Positions 35,364 to 44,319 of a stretch of 64,000 nt of DNA are shown piece by piece. The DNA is taken from NCBI RefSeq assembly GCF_016811235.1, contig NZ_JAFBID010000010.1, forward strand, positions 62,001 through 126,000, given 5' to 3'. Numbering within the stretch: the first letter of the stretch is position 1; each line of letters opens with the position of its first letter. The DNA comes from Microvirga arabica. GTDB taxonomy: Bacteria > Pseudomonadota > Alphaproteobacteria > Rhizobiales > Beijerinckiaceae. A model generated the notes under the pieces. The model was not told where the DNA came from and made no database searches. It saw nothing but the letters and a program-made list of their open reading frames with translations. Made by a program: the position numbers and the translations under genes.

Positions 35364-35370
35364 AACGTGG

Positions 35371-35547
35371 ATGGCCGGGACGAGTCCGGCCATGACGGTG
35401 GGAATCATGCCTCACTGTCATTCCGGGGCTGCGCAGCAGAGCCCGGAATCCATAACCGCTAACGGTGAAGAAGGAGGTGAGACGCGAGAGCCTCTTCCTG
35501 AATCGTGGTGTTTGTGGATTCCGGGCTCGCCTGCGGCGTCCCGGAAT
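35371..35547. repeat. Cluster of palindromic intergenic repeats
   Basis: Three elements between convergent genes. 35371-35393 is ATGGCCGG/CCGGCCAT around a 7-base loop. 35420-35449 and 35518-35547 are two inverted copies of an ATTCCGGG...CCCGGAAT element that together could fold into a long cruciform. Similar elements occur at 56061 and 62380. Confidence 0.8.
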
Positions 35548-35571
35548 GACAGCGGATCCTCTAGTCAGCCG

Positions 35572-36180
35572 CTATTCGGCGAACCACCGCACCAGCAGCT
35601 GCAGATCCGTTTGCGACAGGTTGTGGCCCGCAGACAGGATCTCGTGCTGGACCCCGGCGCCGGATGCTGACAACGACGCGGCGAGCCGCTTCGCGTTCTC
35701 CGCCGGAATGATCGGGTCCATAGCGCCCGAGATCATCAGCACCCGCTTGCCCGCAAGATCCACATCGGGAGCCTGGGACAGCGGCACCATGGCCCGCAGC
35801 AACGCGGCACCGGCCAAGACTTCCGGGCGCAGCATCAGCATGGCGGCGGCGATGTTGGCGCCATTGGAAAAGCCTACCGCAATGGGAGCCTCAAGCCCAT
35901 AGGCCTTGCGTGCCTCGGCGACGAAATCCGCGAGCTCATTCGCGCGAAACCGCACGTCCTCCTCATCGAACACGCCTTCAGCGAGGCGCCGGAAGAAGCG
36001 CGGCATGCCGTTCTCCAGGATCTTGCCGCGCGGGGAGAGCAGGGCGGAACCGGGAGAGGTCATGCGACCGAGACCCAGAAGGTCGTTCTCGTCGCCGCCT
36101 GTGCCGTGAAGCAGCAGGAGTGGGGGACGCTTGGCATCCGTGGTGGGCTCAAAGCGATGGATGAAGGACAGTTCGGTCAT
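35572..36180 (-). CDS. Alpha/beta hydrolase, phospholipase/carboxylesterase family (MhqD/YtpA-like)
   Basis: 202 residues. The catalytic triad is visible: Ser in GFSNGANIA, Asp in SGAMDPIIP and His in SAGHNLS; oxyanion segment LLLLHGTGGDEND. This small carboxylesterase group often accompanies ring-cleaving dioxygenases in quinone/catechol detoxification. The dioxygenase gene lies directly upstream on the same strand, separated by a repeat element. Confidence 0.88.
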   Translation of the reverse strand: MTELSFIHRFEPTTDAKRPPLLLLHGTGGDENDLLGLGRMTSPGSALLSPRGKILENGMPRFFRRLAEGVFDEEDVRFRANELADFVAEARKAYGLEAPIAVGFSNGANIAAAMLMLRPEVLAGAALLRAMVPLSQAPDVDLAGKRVLMISGAMDPIIPAENAKRLAASLSASGAGVQHEILSAGHNLSQTDLQLLVRWFAE

Positions 36181-36190
36181 GGAATGCTCC

Positions 36191-36317
36191 TGTCCCTCCC
36201 CCTTTGCAGGAGAGGGTGGCGAACGGAGTGAGCCGGGAGAGGGGGAGGCATGAGTCGAAATCGGCCCCTCTCCCGACCTGCTTTGCAGGTTACCCTCTCC
36301 CGCTAAAGGGGAGAGGG
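36191..36317. repeat. GGGAGAGGG-type palindromic repeat pair
   Basis: The gap between the dioxygenase and hydrolase genes is filled by two C/T-rich hairpin elements. The clearest is CCCTCTCCC (36293-36301) with GGGAGAGGG (36309-36317). The other lies at about 36191-36276. The same core appears at 11392-11415. Confidence 0.7.
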
Positions 36318-36324
36318 TTTTAGG

Positions 36325-37254
36325 TCATACCAACTCAGGCAGCCGAGCCTCGATGTCGCTGCGGCGCGGTTCCAGGAATGCCGGAAGCTTCAGCTCGGCA
36401 CCGAGACGCTCCTGCGCCTCGTCGGCGGCGAAGCCCGGCTCGTCGGTGGCGATCTCGAACAGGATGCCGCCCGGCTCACGAAAATAGACGGACCTGAAAT
36501 AGTTGCGGTCCTTCTGCTCCGTGGTCTGGAGGCCATGGGTCTCGGCGAGCTTCCTCACCATCTCCTCCTGATCGGCATCGTCCTTGGCGCGGAAGGCCAC
36601 GTGATGGACGGAGCCGCCGCCCATCCGGCCCGGCAGGAACCCGCCGGCCGAGCGGATGTCGACCGTGCTGCCCATGTGCGCGTCCGTCTTGTAGCGCACG
36701 AGGGAGCCGTCGCGGGCCGTCTCGGTAAAGCCGAACACGTCCGTCAGAATTGCACCCGTCCGCTCGCCGTTGTCGACGAGGAGCGTGACGCCCTCCAGGC
36801 CGCGGATCGCATGTTCCGCCGGGATGCCGTCGACGTTCCAAGCCTCCTCGGTCTCGGCATTGGGAATGCCGACGAGCGAGAGGCTGGTGCCGTGCGGGTC
36901 CTTGAAGGTCAGCACGCTCTGCCCAAAGCGCTTCTCCACGCTGCCGTGCTCGACGCCCTGCTCGATGAACCGGTGCATCCAGAAGCCTAAGGAGCCTTCA
37001 GGCACGCGGAACGCTGTCTCCTGCGTGGTGCCGACGCCGTTCCGTCCTGGCGCCACGTGCTCCCAGGGGAAGAAGGTCAGGATCGAGCCGGGCTGGCCGA
37101 GGCTGTCGCCGAAATACAGGTGGTACGTGCCGGGATCGTCGAAGTTGACGGTCTTCTTGACGAGGCGCAGGCCGAGCACGCGGGTGTAGAAATCGAGGTT
37201 GCGACGGGCAGGGCCTGCAATGGCGGTGACGTGATGAATGCCGTGGTGCCGCAT
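36325..37254 (-). CDS. Ring-cleaving dioxygenase of the VOC superfamily (MhqO/PcpA-like)
   Basis: 309 residues with two VOC modules. Metal ligand candidates are His in GIHHVTAIAG, His in GGSVHHVAFRA and Glu in GGILFEIATDEPGF. AAGGA lies 10 bases before the ATG at 37254; the frame is open further but the family N-terminus begins here. Such enzymes open hydroquinone or catechol rings. Paired with the downstream carboxylesterase it resembles the mhqO/mhqD detoxification pair of Bacillus; the substrate here is inferred. Confidence 0.87.
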   Translation of the reverse strand: MRHHGIHHVTAIAGPARRNLDFYTRVLGLRLVKKTVNFDDPGTYHLYFGDSLGQPGSILTFFPWEHVAPGRNGVGTTQETAFRVPEGSLGFWMHRFIEQGVEHGSVEKRFGQSVLTFKDPHGTSLSLVGIPNAETEEAWNVDGIPAEHAIRGLEGVTLLVDNGERTGAILTDVFGFTETARDGSLVRYKTDAHMGSTVDIRSAGGFLPGRMGGGSVHHVAFRAKDDADQEEMVRKLAETHGLQTTEQKDRNYFRSVYFREPGGILFEIATDEPGFAADEAQERLGAELKLPAFLEPRRSDIEARLPELV

Positions 37255-37572
37255 GGGTGCGTTCCTTAACGGGCAAGCGCGGATTGCGCTGCGTTGACAG
37301 GGAAATAAGTACCACCAGGTCGCGATGAAGTGTGGAAAGGGCGACCTTGCGGGAATGCAAAGCTCGGAGGGGCCTGCTGGCAAATCCGCGCAAACGTTGG
37401 GAAATCCGATCCGTCAAGATTCCGGCAACCAAAGAGTCTCAACAAGGCTTAACCTCAACGGCGATTCAGCATGTCGCGTTAACGGTTTAGCCCTGCCGCA
37501 CGTGTGAATGTCATCCCGCACAAGCGATCAACCGGCGTGGACGTTAAGAAAAGCCGGCGGGAGTCAAAACGG
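37255..37572. other. 318-base gap between divergent genes
   Basis: Contains leaders of the dioxygenase gene and of the rightward hypothetical gene. TTGACA at 37294-37299 is the only promoter-like hexamer noticed and lacks a good -10 partner. No hairpin with T-run and no coding frame of note. Confidence 0.45.
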
Positions 37573-37986
37573 ATGTTGAAGGATCAACTTCGCGATTTCA
37601 TCGACAGCCTCCTCGAGAGGGGCCATGTCTGCGATGATGACGTGGCGATGCTCCAGGGCGAGATCCTCTCTGAGGGAATCACGAGCCGTCTCGAGGTCGA
37701 ATCCCTGTTGGCCCTCGACCGTCTCGTCACCGCCGTCGAAGGCTGGGGAACGGCGCTGACCCGCCTCGTGGCCGATTTCGTGGTCTGGAAGCGTGCCCCC
37801 CATGGCGCGGTCAGCAACGACGATGCCCTGTGGCTCGCGACCCTCCTGGAGATCAGCGGGCCGTCGCCAAATGCCATGGCCATCGCCTATGCCATCCTGG
37901 ACGAGGCCGGGCATGTGGACGTGGCACTCCTCGACTTCATCATGCGCGGACGCCAGCAGGCGAGGCTGTCCCAGATCGCCGCCTGA
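37573..37986 (+). CDS. Hypothetical cytoplasmic protein
   Basis: 137 residues from an ATG at 37573 that has GGCGGGAG upstream; a GTG at 37504 would add 23 basic residues. The product is acidic and helical (MLQGEILSEGITSRLEVESLLALDRLV and a C-terminal MAIAYAILDEAGHVDVALLDFIMRG). No family recognised. It stands alone 182 bases before pccA. Confidence 0.6.
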   Translation: MLKDQLRDFIDSLLERGHVCDDDVAMLQGEILSEGITSRLEVESLLALDRLVTAVEGWGTALTRLVADFVVWKRAPHGAVSNDDALWLATLLEISGPSPNAMAIAYAILDEAGHVDVALLDFIMRGRQQARLSQIAA

Positions 37987-38168
37987 CATCGCTTCTAGAG
38001 CTAAATGCTGACCCAGCCCCGCTTCCCCAAGGCACCGATGTGCAGTAACGGAGGTGGGGCTAACTTTTTGGTGAGCGCATCGTTCTGAGCGAAAAACGGG
38101 GCCACTTTTTCGCTGACGCGGCCCTCCGGGTCGCACGATGCGCCGTAGGCTGGAGCGTTCGAGGGTTC

Positions 38169-40169
38169 ATGTTCGACAAGATCCTGATTGCCAACCGGGG
38201 CGAGATCGCGTGCCGGGTCATCAAGACCGCCCGGCGGATGGGCATCAAGACGGTGGCGGTCTATTCCGATGCCGACCGGGATGCGCTGCACGTGGAGATG
38301 GCCGACGAGGCCGTCCATATCGGCCCAGCGGCGGCGGCCCAGTCCTATCTGGTGATCGAGAAAATCATCGAAGCCTGTAAGGCCACCGGCGCCCAGGCGG
38401 TCCATCCGGGCTACGGCTTCCTGTCCGAGCGCGAGGCCTTCCCGAAGGCGCTGGCCGAGGCCGGCATCGTGTTCATCGGCCCGAACCCCGGGGCCATTGC
38501 GGCCATGGGCGACAAGATCGAGTCGAAGAAGGCGGCGGCCGCCGCCAAGGTCTCGACCGTGCCGGGCTATCTCGGCGTCATCGAGGGGCCGGAGCAGGCG
38601 GTGACCATCGCCAATGAGATCGGCTATCCGGTCATGATCAAGGCCTCGGCCGGTGGCGGCGGCAAGGGCATGCGCATCGCTTACTCCTCCGATGAGGTGG
38701 CCGAGGGCTTTGCTCGCGCTACCTCGGAGGCGGCAAGCTCGTTCGGCGACAGCCGCGTATTCATTGAGAAGTTCATTACCGATCCGCGCCACATCGAGAT
38801 CCAGGTGCTCGGCGACAAGCATGGCAACGTGGTCTACCTTGGCGAGCGCGAATGCTCGATCCAGCGCCGCAACCAGAAGGTCATCGAGGAGGCGCCGTCA
38901 CCGCTCCTCGACGAAGAGACCCGCCGCCTGATGGGCGAACAGGCCGTGGCGCTCGCCAAAGCCGTGGGCTACGACTCTGCCGGCACGGTGGAGTTCGTGG
39001 CAGGTCAGGACAAATCCTTCTACTTTCTCGAGATGAACACCCGCCTTCAGGTGGAGCATCCCGTTACCGAGATGATCACCGGCATCGACCTCGTGGAGGA
39101 AATGATCCGTGTGGCGGCCGGCGAGAAGCTGCGCCTCTCTCAGGCCGACGTGAAGCTCAACGGCTGGTCGGTGGAAAGCCGGATCTACGCCGAAGACCCG
39201 GTGCGCAACTTCCTGCCCTCCACAGGCCGGCTCGTCACCTACCGCCCGCCGAACGAGGGCGAGCAGGATGGCGTCACGGTCCGCAACGACACCGGCGTGT
39301 ACGAGGGCGGCGAGATCTCGATCTATTACGATCCGATGATCGCGAAGCTCGTTACCCATGCGCCGACCCGCCTCCAGGCGATTCAAGCCCAGGCGCAGGC
39401 CCTCGACGCCTTTGCCATCGAGGGCATTCGCCACAACATCCCGTTCCTCTCGGCCCTGATGCAGCACCCGCGCTGGCAGTCGGGCAAGCTCTCCACCGGC
39501 TTCATCGCCGAAGAGTTCCCGCAGGGGTTCAAGGCGCCCGCGCCGGAAGGCGAGGTCGCCCTGCGCATGGCAGCGGTCGGTGCCGCCATCGATCACCTGC
39601 TCAACGAGCGCAAGCGACACATCTCAGGCCAGATGCGTCCTGCCGCCAGCTTGCGTTTCGAGCGCGAGCGGGTGGTAATGCTGGGCAAAGACCGCCACGA
39701 GGTGACCGTCGAGGATATCGACGGCGGCTTTGCGGTTGTGATCGATGGCAATGTCTGGCCGATCGTCTCGGACTGGGCGCCGGGCCAGCCGGTCTGGACC
39801 GGCACCGTCGGGGGTGAGGCCATTGCCGTGCAGGTGCGCCCGATCCTCAACGGCGTCGCGCTCTCCCACGCCGGGGCCTCCGCTGAGGTCAAGGTCTACA
39901 CCAAGCGCGAGGCTGAACTCGCTGCTCTGATGCCGGAGCGGCTGGAGGCCGATACCGGCAAGCAGCTGCTCTGCCCCATGCCCGGCCTTGTGAAGGCGGT
40001 CAGCGTGGCTCAGGGCCAGGAGGTCAAGGCCGGCGAGCCGCTCTGCATTGTCGAGGCGATGAAGATGGAGAACGTGTTGCGCGCCGAGCGCGACGGCACC
40101 ATCTCCAAGATCCACGCCAAGGAAGGCGACAGCCTCGCGGTCGATGCCGTGATCCTGGAATTCGCCTAA
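38169..40169 (+). CDS. pccA: Propionyl-CoA carboxylase alpha subunit (biotin carboxylase + BCCP)
   Basis: 666 residues, the normal length. Biotin carboxylase domain 1-450 with ANRGEIACRVI, GYGFLSE, the glycine-rich ATP loop KASAGGGGKGMR and EMNTRLQVEHPVTE; a middle BT domain; and the biotinyl domain with biotin-accepting K632 in EAMKMEN. Partner of the PccB protein at 30145-31677. ATP-dependent carboxylation of biotin feeds the transfer to propionyl-CoA. Confidence 0.95.
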   Translation: MFDKILIANRGEIACRVIKTARRMGIKTVAVYSDADRDALHVEMADEAVHIGPAAAAQSYLVIEKIIEACKATGAQAVHPGYGFLSEREAFPKALAEAGIVFIGPNPGAIAAMGDKIESKKAAAAAKVSTVPGYLGVIEGPEQAVTIANEIGYPVMIKASAGGGGKGMRIAYSSDEVAEGFARATSEAASSFGDSRVFIEKFITDPRHIEIQVLGDKHGNVVYLGERECSIQRRNQKVIEEAPSPLLDEETRRLMGEQAVALAKAVGYDSAGTVEFVAGQDKSFYFLEMNTRLQVEHPVTEMITGIDLVEEMIRVAAGEKLRLSQADVKLNGWSVESRIYAEDPVRNFLPSTGRLVTYRPPNEGEQDGVTVRNDTGVYEGGEISIYYDPMIAKLVTHAPTRLQAIQAQAQALDAFAIEGIRHNIPFLSALMQHPRWQSGKLSTGFIAEEFPQGFKAPAPEGEVALRMAAVGAAIDHLLNERKRHISGQMRPAASLRFERERVVMLGKDRHEVTVEDIDGGFAVVIDGNVWPIVSDWAPGQPVWTGTVGGEAIAVQVRPILNGVALSHAGASAEVKVYTKREAELAALMPERLEADTGKQLLCPMPGLVKAVSVAQGQEVKAGEPLCIVEAMKMENVLRAERDGTISKIHAKEGDSLAVDAVILEFA

Positions 40170-40187
40170 GGGTTCAGGCTAAAACGG

Positions 40188-40700
40188 ATGCCCCTCTACT
40201 TCGCCTATGGGTCCAACATGGATCAGGCCGCCATGCTCGGGCGCTGCCCGGGCTCGAAGCCGGTCGGCATTGGGCGGCTCATGCGGCACCGGTTCATGAT
40301 CTTCGACGAGGGCTATGCCACTGTCGTCCGCGACCCTCAGCGGTCGGTCTGGGGCATGGTGTGGGATCTGGCGCTGGCCGACGTGCCGGCCCTCGATCGC
40401 TACGAGAGCCTCGCGACCGGCCTCTACACCAAGGTCGTGCAGCCTGTCGTGACGGGTCAGGGGCCGCGCCGGGCGATCGTCTATGTGGGGCGCAGCGCCA
40501 AGCCCGGCACGCCACTACCCGGATACATGGAAGGCGTTGTCGAGGCAGCAAAACGTGCAGGGTTACCGGAGGACTACATCCGGAGCCTGAACGTGCGGTT
40601 GCCGAAGACTCTAGCCTCGGCGCCAGCCCCCCAAAAACCCAAGGTTCGCCCGCTCCGGAGTGCTCCGGGAAGCTCAGCTCTGCCCATCCGGCGCCGGTGA
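40188..40700 (+). CDS. Gamma-glutamylcyclotransferase-family protein
   Basis: 170 residues. The diagnostic YFAYGSNM loop opens the protein, with the family core ending before a basic, proline-rich tail of ~25 residues. The catalytic Glu position probably lies in LDRYESLATGLY. It begins 18 bases after pccA and overlaps the convergent transporter gene end by 27 bases. Family members release 5-oxoproline from gamma-glutamyl compounds, but many are uncharacterised. Confidence 0.83.
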   Translation: MPLYFAYGSNMDQAAMLGRCPGSKPVGIGRLMRHRFMIFDEGYATVVRDPQRSVWGMVWDLALADVPALDRYESLATGLYTKVVQPVVTGQGPRRAIVYVGRSAKPGTPLPGYMEGVVEAAKRAGLPEDYIRSLNVRLPKTLASAPAPQKPKVRPLRSAPGSSALPIRRR

Positions 40701-41651
40701 GGCATCGTCATTGAGGCGAGGCACGACTGAGATGGTCACGTCGTGCAGACGCCAGTTCATACCCTTGGCATCATCGATGGCGCTGGCCACCCGCTCCGGC
40801 AGATTGTCCGTTCGGCTCGGCACGACATAGACCTCGCCGAGAACGATGTGCCCGCTTTCACGAAGGCGCACCTCCGCCTCCTTCACCCAGTCCAAAGCCT
40901 CGACTCTCCGTCGAAGATCCTCCGGCAGGGTCTCATAGCCTGACCGGTCGGTCTTTTGCGGCCGCCGCTCCATGAGGTCGGCGGTGACGACGCCGAGATT
41001 GGAAAAACCGTCCTTTAGGATGTCGAGGGCGATGATGCCCGCAGCCAATGGGTCGAGCCACCAATAGCCGACCCCCGTCCCCAGAACGCCGATGGCCGTG
41101 GCGCCTTCCGCCATCCAATCGGCCTTCATCATGTTGGCGTCCGCATAGAGGATCTTGTCGTGGATCTTGGGCGCCAGCTTCAGCTTCATGTGCCCCAGGA
41201 TGACGCTCGGAATGCCCGTATAGGCAATGGCCGCCAGCATGGGCCAGCCGGCCCAGATTGTCTCTCCGAAGATGTGCATGCCGCCGATGGTGGTGCGCTC
41301 GCCCGACAGGAACTTCGAGGCAGACTCGATGAGCAGGAACAGCCCCATGGCCACGAGTGCGACCGACGAGATGAGATAGCCGATGGAAACGGCGCCATGA
41401 TAGCCATAAGGAAAGTTGCGGTTCGGAGGCCACAGGGCGATGCGGCTGCAGATGAGGAACACGATGGCGGGGATGATGCTGATCACGTCCTCGAAGAAGC
41501 TCGCCCGCATGGCCTGCGACGAGCCCATCGTGACGTACAGAGCCACGGCCGCCGAGGCGATGTAGAAGACGGTGATCACCTCGAGACGCTGGGCGCGCTT
41601 GAACAGGGCCTGTTTGTCCTCGGGAAATTCGAAGTTCTCGATCGGCCTCAT
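40674..41651 (-). CDS. Cation diffusion facilitator (CDF) transporter
   Basis: 325 residues with about six helices; the metal-site type motifs are in FFEDVISIIP (helix 2) and ANMMKADWMAEG (helix 5), where classical members have HxxxD and DxxxD. A cytoplasmic C-terminal domain with a ferredoxin-like fold follows (WVKEAEVRLRESGHIVLGEVYV). Exports divalent cations against protons. Its ATG overlaps the stop of the upstream solute-binding lipoprotein gene, so the two are coupled. Confidence 0.85.
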   Translation of the reverse strand: MRPIENFEFPEDKQALFKRAQRLEVITVFYIASAAVALYVTMGSSQAMRASFFEDVISIIPAIVFLICSRIALWPPNRNFPYGYHGAVSIGYLISSVALVAMGLFLLIESASKFLSGERTTIGGMHIFGETIWAGWPMLAAIAYTGIPSVILGHMKLKLAPKIHDKILYADANMMKADWMAEGATAIGVLGTGVGYWWLDPLAAGIIALDILKDGFSNLGVVTADLMERRPQKTDRSGYETLPEDLRRRVEALDWVKEAEVRLRESGHIVLGEVYVVPSRTDNLPERVASAIDDAKGMNWRLHDVTISVVPRLNDDASPAPDGQS

Positions 41652-42352
41652 CGCAATGCCTCCATGGCCTTGTCCTTGAGACCCTCCTTGTCCTGCGCCT
41701 GGAGGAACTGGTCGAGGGAGAGGAGCAGGGCGCTCTCACCCGGAATGACGGCCATGACCCTTCTCTCGGTCGACAGCTCGTCCTCCGTTGGCTTGAGGCC
41801 GCGCCGTTCAAGCTCGAAATCGTAGCCGGCCATGATCGGAGCTTGCGTTCCGTTCCCGTTCAGGGGCACGGGCTCGGCTTCCAGTTCCCTGACCTGAGCC
41901 ACGAGGTCGAGACGCTCCGGATCGACAGTGATGCGTTGCCCGGTCCAATCGGCCGGGGGCGTCTGCCCCGGTGCAACGCCAATATGGGTTTTGACCTCAA
42001 GATAGGGTTGGGACAGGGCGAGCTTGCCGGAATGGGGTGTCGCGTCGGTCAGGCCCATAACCAAGACATCCAGTTCCCGCTTGTAGAGTGCCTCCACCAG
42101 AGCGTCAGCAGGACCGGTGATGACGCGCGCCTTCGTGCCGAGGCTCTGGGCCCACTGCGTGACGAGGGCGGGCTCGACCCCGTCTATCCGTCCGTCCGAG
42201 ACGACGACCCAGGGCGGGTTGTGGGCCACGCCCACCTTCATCTCGCGGCCTGCCCGGAGCTGTTTGAGGGTTTCTGCATTGTCCTTGGGAAAGTCGCTGC
42301 AGCCGCCCGCAGCGAGAAGACCGATTAGGATCGCAGCAATCCTCGAACGCAT
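41648..42352 (-). CDS. Solute-binding lipoprotein (SBP_bac_3-like)
   Basis: 234 residues from the ATG at 42352, which has AGGTG 5 bases upstream; a TTG 15 bases further out is less likely. Lipobox LLAAGGC is followed by a family 3 binding fold (MKVGVAHNPPWVV, VEPALVTQWAQSLG, ALYKRELDVLVMGLTDATPHSGKLALSQPYL). No permease or ATPase lies beside it; instead it is coupled by ATGA to a CDF transporter. It may act as a periplasmic sensor or metal/ligand chaperone rather than a transport component (inference). Confidence 0.82.
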   Translation of the reverse strand: MRSRIAAILIGLLAAGGCSDFPKDNAETLKQLRAGREMKVGVAHNPPWVVVSDGRIDGVEPALVTQWAQSLGTKARVITGPADALVEALYKRELDVLVMGLTDATPHSGKLALSQPYLEVKTHIGVAPGQTPPADWTGQRITVDPERLDLVAQVRELEAEPVPLNGNGTQAPIMAGYDFELERRGLKPTEDELSTERRVMAVIPGESALLLSLDQFLQAQDKEGLKDKAMEALR

Positions 42353-42583
42353 GATGCACCTGAACAACTACTGTTCAGCTTGAATGCCGGAACTCACGAT
42401 TCGTTCCGCCATGTGAGGGCAGAGTGAGAGGCCCGGCCCGCTCGATCTCGGCTTGCTCGAACCCAGGGAGGGCGGCGCGGCCCCGCGCAAGGTGGATCCC
42501 CAGAGCCGGGAGCGCATTGTCCAGACCGAGGAGACTTTGCCGGGCGCCACACCCATGCCCGTCATACCCGCCGATGAGGGACA

Positions 42584-42877
42584 ATGACCGAGAGCAGAAC
42601 CATCCATGCCCTGATTCATGGCCGTGTCCAAGGGGTGAGCTTTCGCGCCTGGACGCAGCATCTGGCGGAACTGCATGGGCTCAAAGGCTGGGTGCGGAAC
42701 AGGCGGGACGGCTCGGTCGAGGCCGTGTTCTCAGGCCCGGTTGATCTTGTTCAGGTGATGCTCAAGGCCTGCCATCAGGGACCCGCCGGCGCCCTCGTCG
42801 AGAACGTGGAGATTCTCCAGGGCAGCGAAGAGGGTCACGACCTTGCCGAGCGGTTCGAAATCCGGCGAACGGCTTAG
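42584..42877 (+). CDS. acyP: Acylphosphatase
   Basis: 97 residues, standard length. The active-site R21 is in GRVQGVSFRAW and N39 in GWVRNRRDGSVEAVF. Hydrolyses acyl phosphates. Its end overlaps the convergent rhodanese gene end by 4 bases. Confidence 0.94.
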   Translation: MTESRTIHALIHGRVQGVSFRAWTQHLAELHGLKGWVRNRRDGSVEAVFSGPVDLVQVMLKACHQGPAGALVENVEILQGSEEGHDLAERFEIRRTA

Positions 42878-43284
42878 GCCTTCTTCGGCTCCACGGTCTC
42901 GACAGCCCCGCCGGCGTTCTTCCAGGCGGTGAAGCCGCCTTCCATATGGGCGACTGGCTGCAGGCCCATGTCCTGGGCCGTCGCTGCGGAAAGGGCTGAA
43001 CGCCAGCCTGCCGCGCAGAAGAACAGATAGGTCTTGTCCTGGGCGAAGACCGGCTTGTGGTAGGGACTTTCGGGATCGATCCAGAATTCCAGCATGCCGC
43101 GCGGGCAATGCACCGCGCCGGGAATGCGCCCTTCACGCTCCAATTCGCGTGGATCCCGCAGGTCCACGAACACCACGTCCTCGCGGCTGTGCAGGGATAC
43201 GGCCTCGTCAACAGGCACGGTCCTGATCTTCGCATTGGCCTCGTCGAGCAATGTCTTGTAGCCGCGGGTGATGGTCTGAGGCAT
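42874..43284 (-). CDS. Single-domain rhodanese
   Basis: 136 residues with one rhodanese domain; the catalytic cysteine is C90 in LFFCAAGWRS, preceded by VVFVDLRDPRELEREGRIPGA. Transfers sulfur from a persulfide. It is cytoplasmic and convergent with acyP. Confidence 0.9.
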   Translation of the reverse strand: MPQTITRGYKTLLDEANAKIRTVPVDEAVSLHSREDVVFVDLRDPRELEREGRIPGAVHCPRGMLEFWIDPESPYHKPVFAQDKTYLFFCAAGWRSALSAATAQDMGLQPVAHMEGGFTAWKNAGGAVETVEPKKA

Positions 43285-43358
43285 AACGGGTTCCGGTGCT
43301 CCTATGAGCCTTTGTACAAACTGGACATGACGGCGGCGGAGTCAACGGGGGATCACGG

Positions 43359-44051
43359 GTGCTGGGCTTCACCAATCTCGATTACGCGGCGCTGGCCTTC
43401 TTCCTGATCGCGTGGTTCGGCTACCATGCCGCCCTCGAGCTCACGCCGGCTGGGCAGAAGAGCCTCAACAAGGTGATGAACCAGTACCGCTATCGTTGGA
43501 TGGAGCAGATGGTGGTGCGCGAGAACCGCATCGTCGACACCACGATCCTCGCCTCTCTCATGAACGGCACCGCGTTCTTCGCCTCGACGTCGCTCATTGC
43601 CATCGGCGGCGTGCTGGCTCTCCTGCGCTCGACCGATGCGGTTCTGCCGCTTTTCGCCGATTTGCCTTTCGGCGAGCCGCCGACGCGTATCGCCTGGGAC
43701 GTGAAGGTCGGCGGACTCGCCGTGATCTTCGTCTATGCCTTCTTCAAGTTCGCCTGGTCGTACCGGCTTTTCAACTACATGGCGATCATCGTCGGGGCCG
43801 TTCCCGTGCTGACAGATGGCAACCGCGAGGAGGCGCTCGCGGTCGCACGCCAAGCGGGCGCCATGAACGCAGTTGCCGGCAAGCACTTCAATCGCGGTCA
43901 GCGGGCCTTCTTCTTCTCGCTCGCCTATCTCGGGTGGTTCGTGAGCGGCTACCTGTTCATGGCAGCGACTGCCGGAGTGCTAATCGTGATGTGGCGGCGC
44001 CAGTTCCTATCCGACGCCCATGATGCAGCCTTGAGGCAACCTCATGTCTAG
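43359..44051 (+). CDS. DUF599 family membrane protein
   Basis: 230 residues from a GTG with GGGGG about 7 bases upstream. Four helices and the family-like sequences MNGTAFFASTSLIAIGG and FKFAWSYRLFNYMAIIVGAVP. Biochemical function is unknown for the family. Overlaps the next gene by 8 bases. Confidence 0.85.
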   Translation: MLGFTNLDYAALAFFLIAWFGYHAALELTPAGQKSLNKVMNQYRYRWMEQMVVRENRIVDTTILASLMNGTAFFASTSLIAIGGVLALLRSTDAVLPLFADLPFGEPPTRIAWDVKVGGLAVIFVYAFFKFAWSYRLFNYMAIIVGAVPVLTDGNREEALAVARQAGAMNAVAGKHFNRGQRAFFFSLAYLGWFVSGYLFMAATAGVLIVMWRRQFLSDAHDAALRQPHV

Positions 44052-44319
44052 AACCGCGACACCGGAAGAGCTGGAAGTCACCATGCTGGCGCTCCTGGAG
44101 GAGCGGGGACCCGGCAAGACCATCGGTCCGGCCGATGTCGCGCAAGCTCTCGGCGGCAACCAGCCCGACGGATGGGGACCGCTCATGCAGCCCGTCCGAA
44201 AAGCGGCCGTGCGTCTCATGAAGGAAGGGCGCATCGTCATCCTCCGCAAAGGGCGGCCCGTCGATCCGGAGGATTTCCGCGGCACCTACCGGCTCGCGCT
44301 GCCGCCTGCGGAATCCTGA
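44044..44319 (+). CDS. DUF3253 family small protein
   Basis: 91 residues with a winged-helix-like pattern (IGPADVAQALGG, MQPVRKAAVRLMKEGRIVILRKGRPVDP). It overlaps the upstream membrane-protein gene by 8 bases and the convergent YdcF gene end by 34 bases. Family function unknown; a nucleic-acid-binding role is only suggested by fold. Confidence 0.8.
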   Translation: MSRTATPEELEVTMLALLEERGPGKTIGPADVAQALGGNQPDGWGPLMQPVRKAAVRLMKEGRIVILRKGRPVDPEDFRGTYRLALPPAES

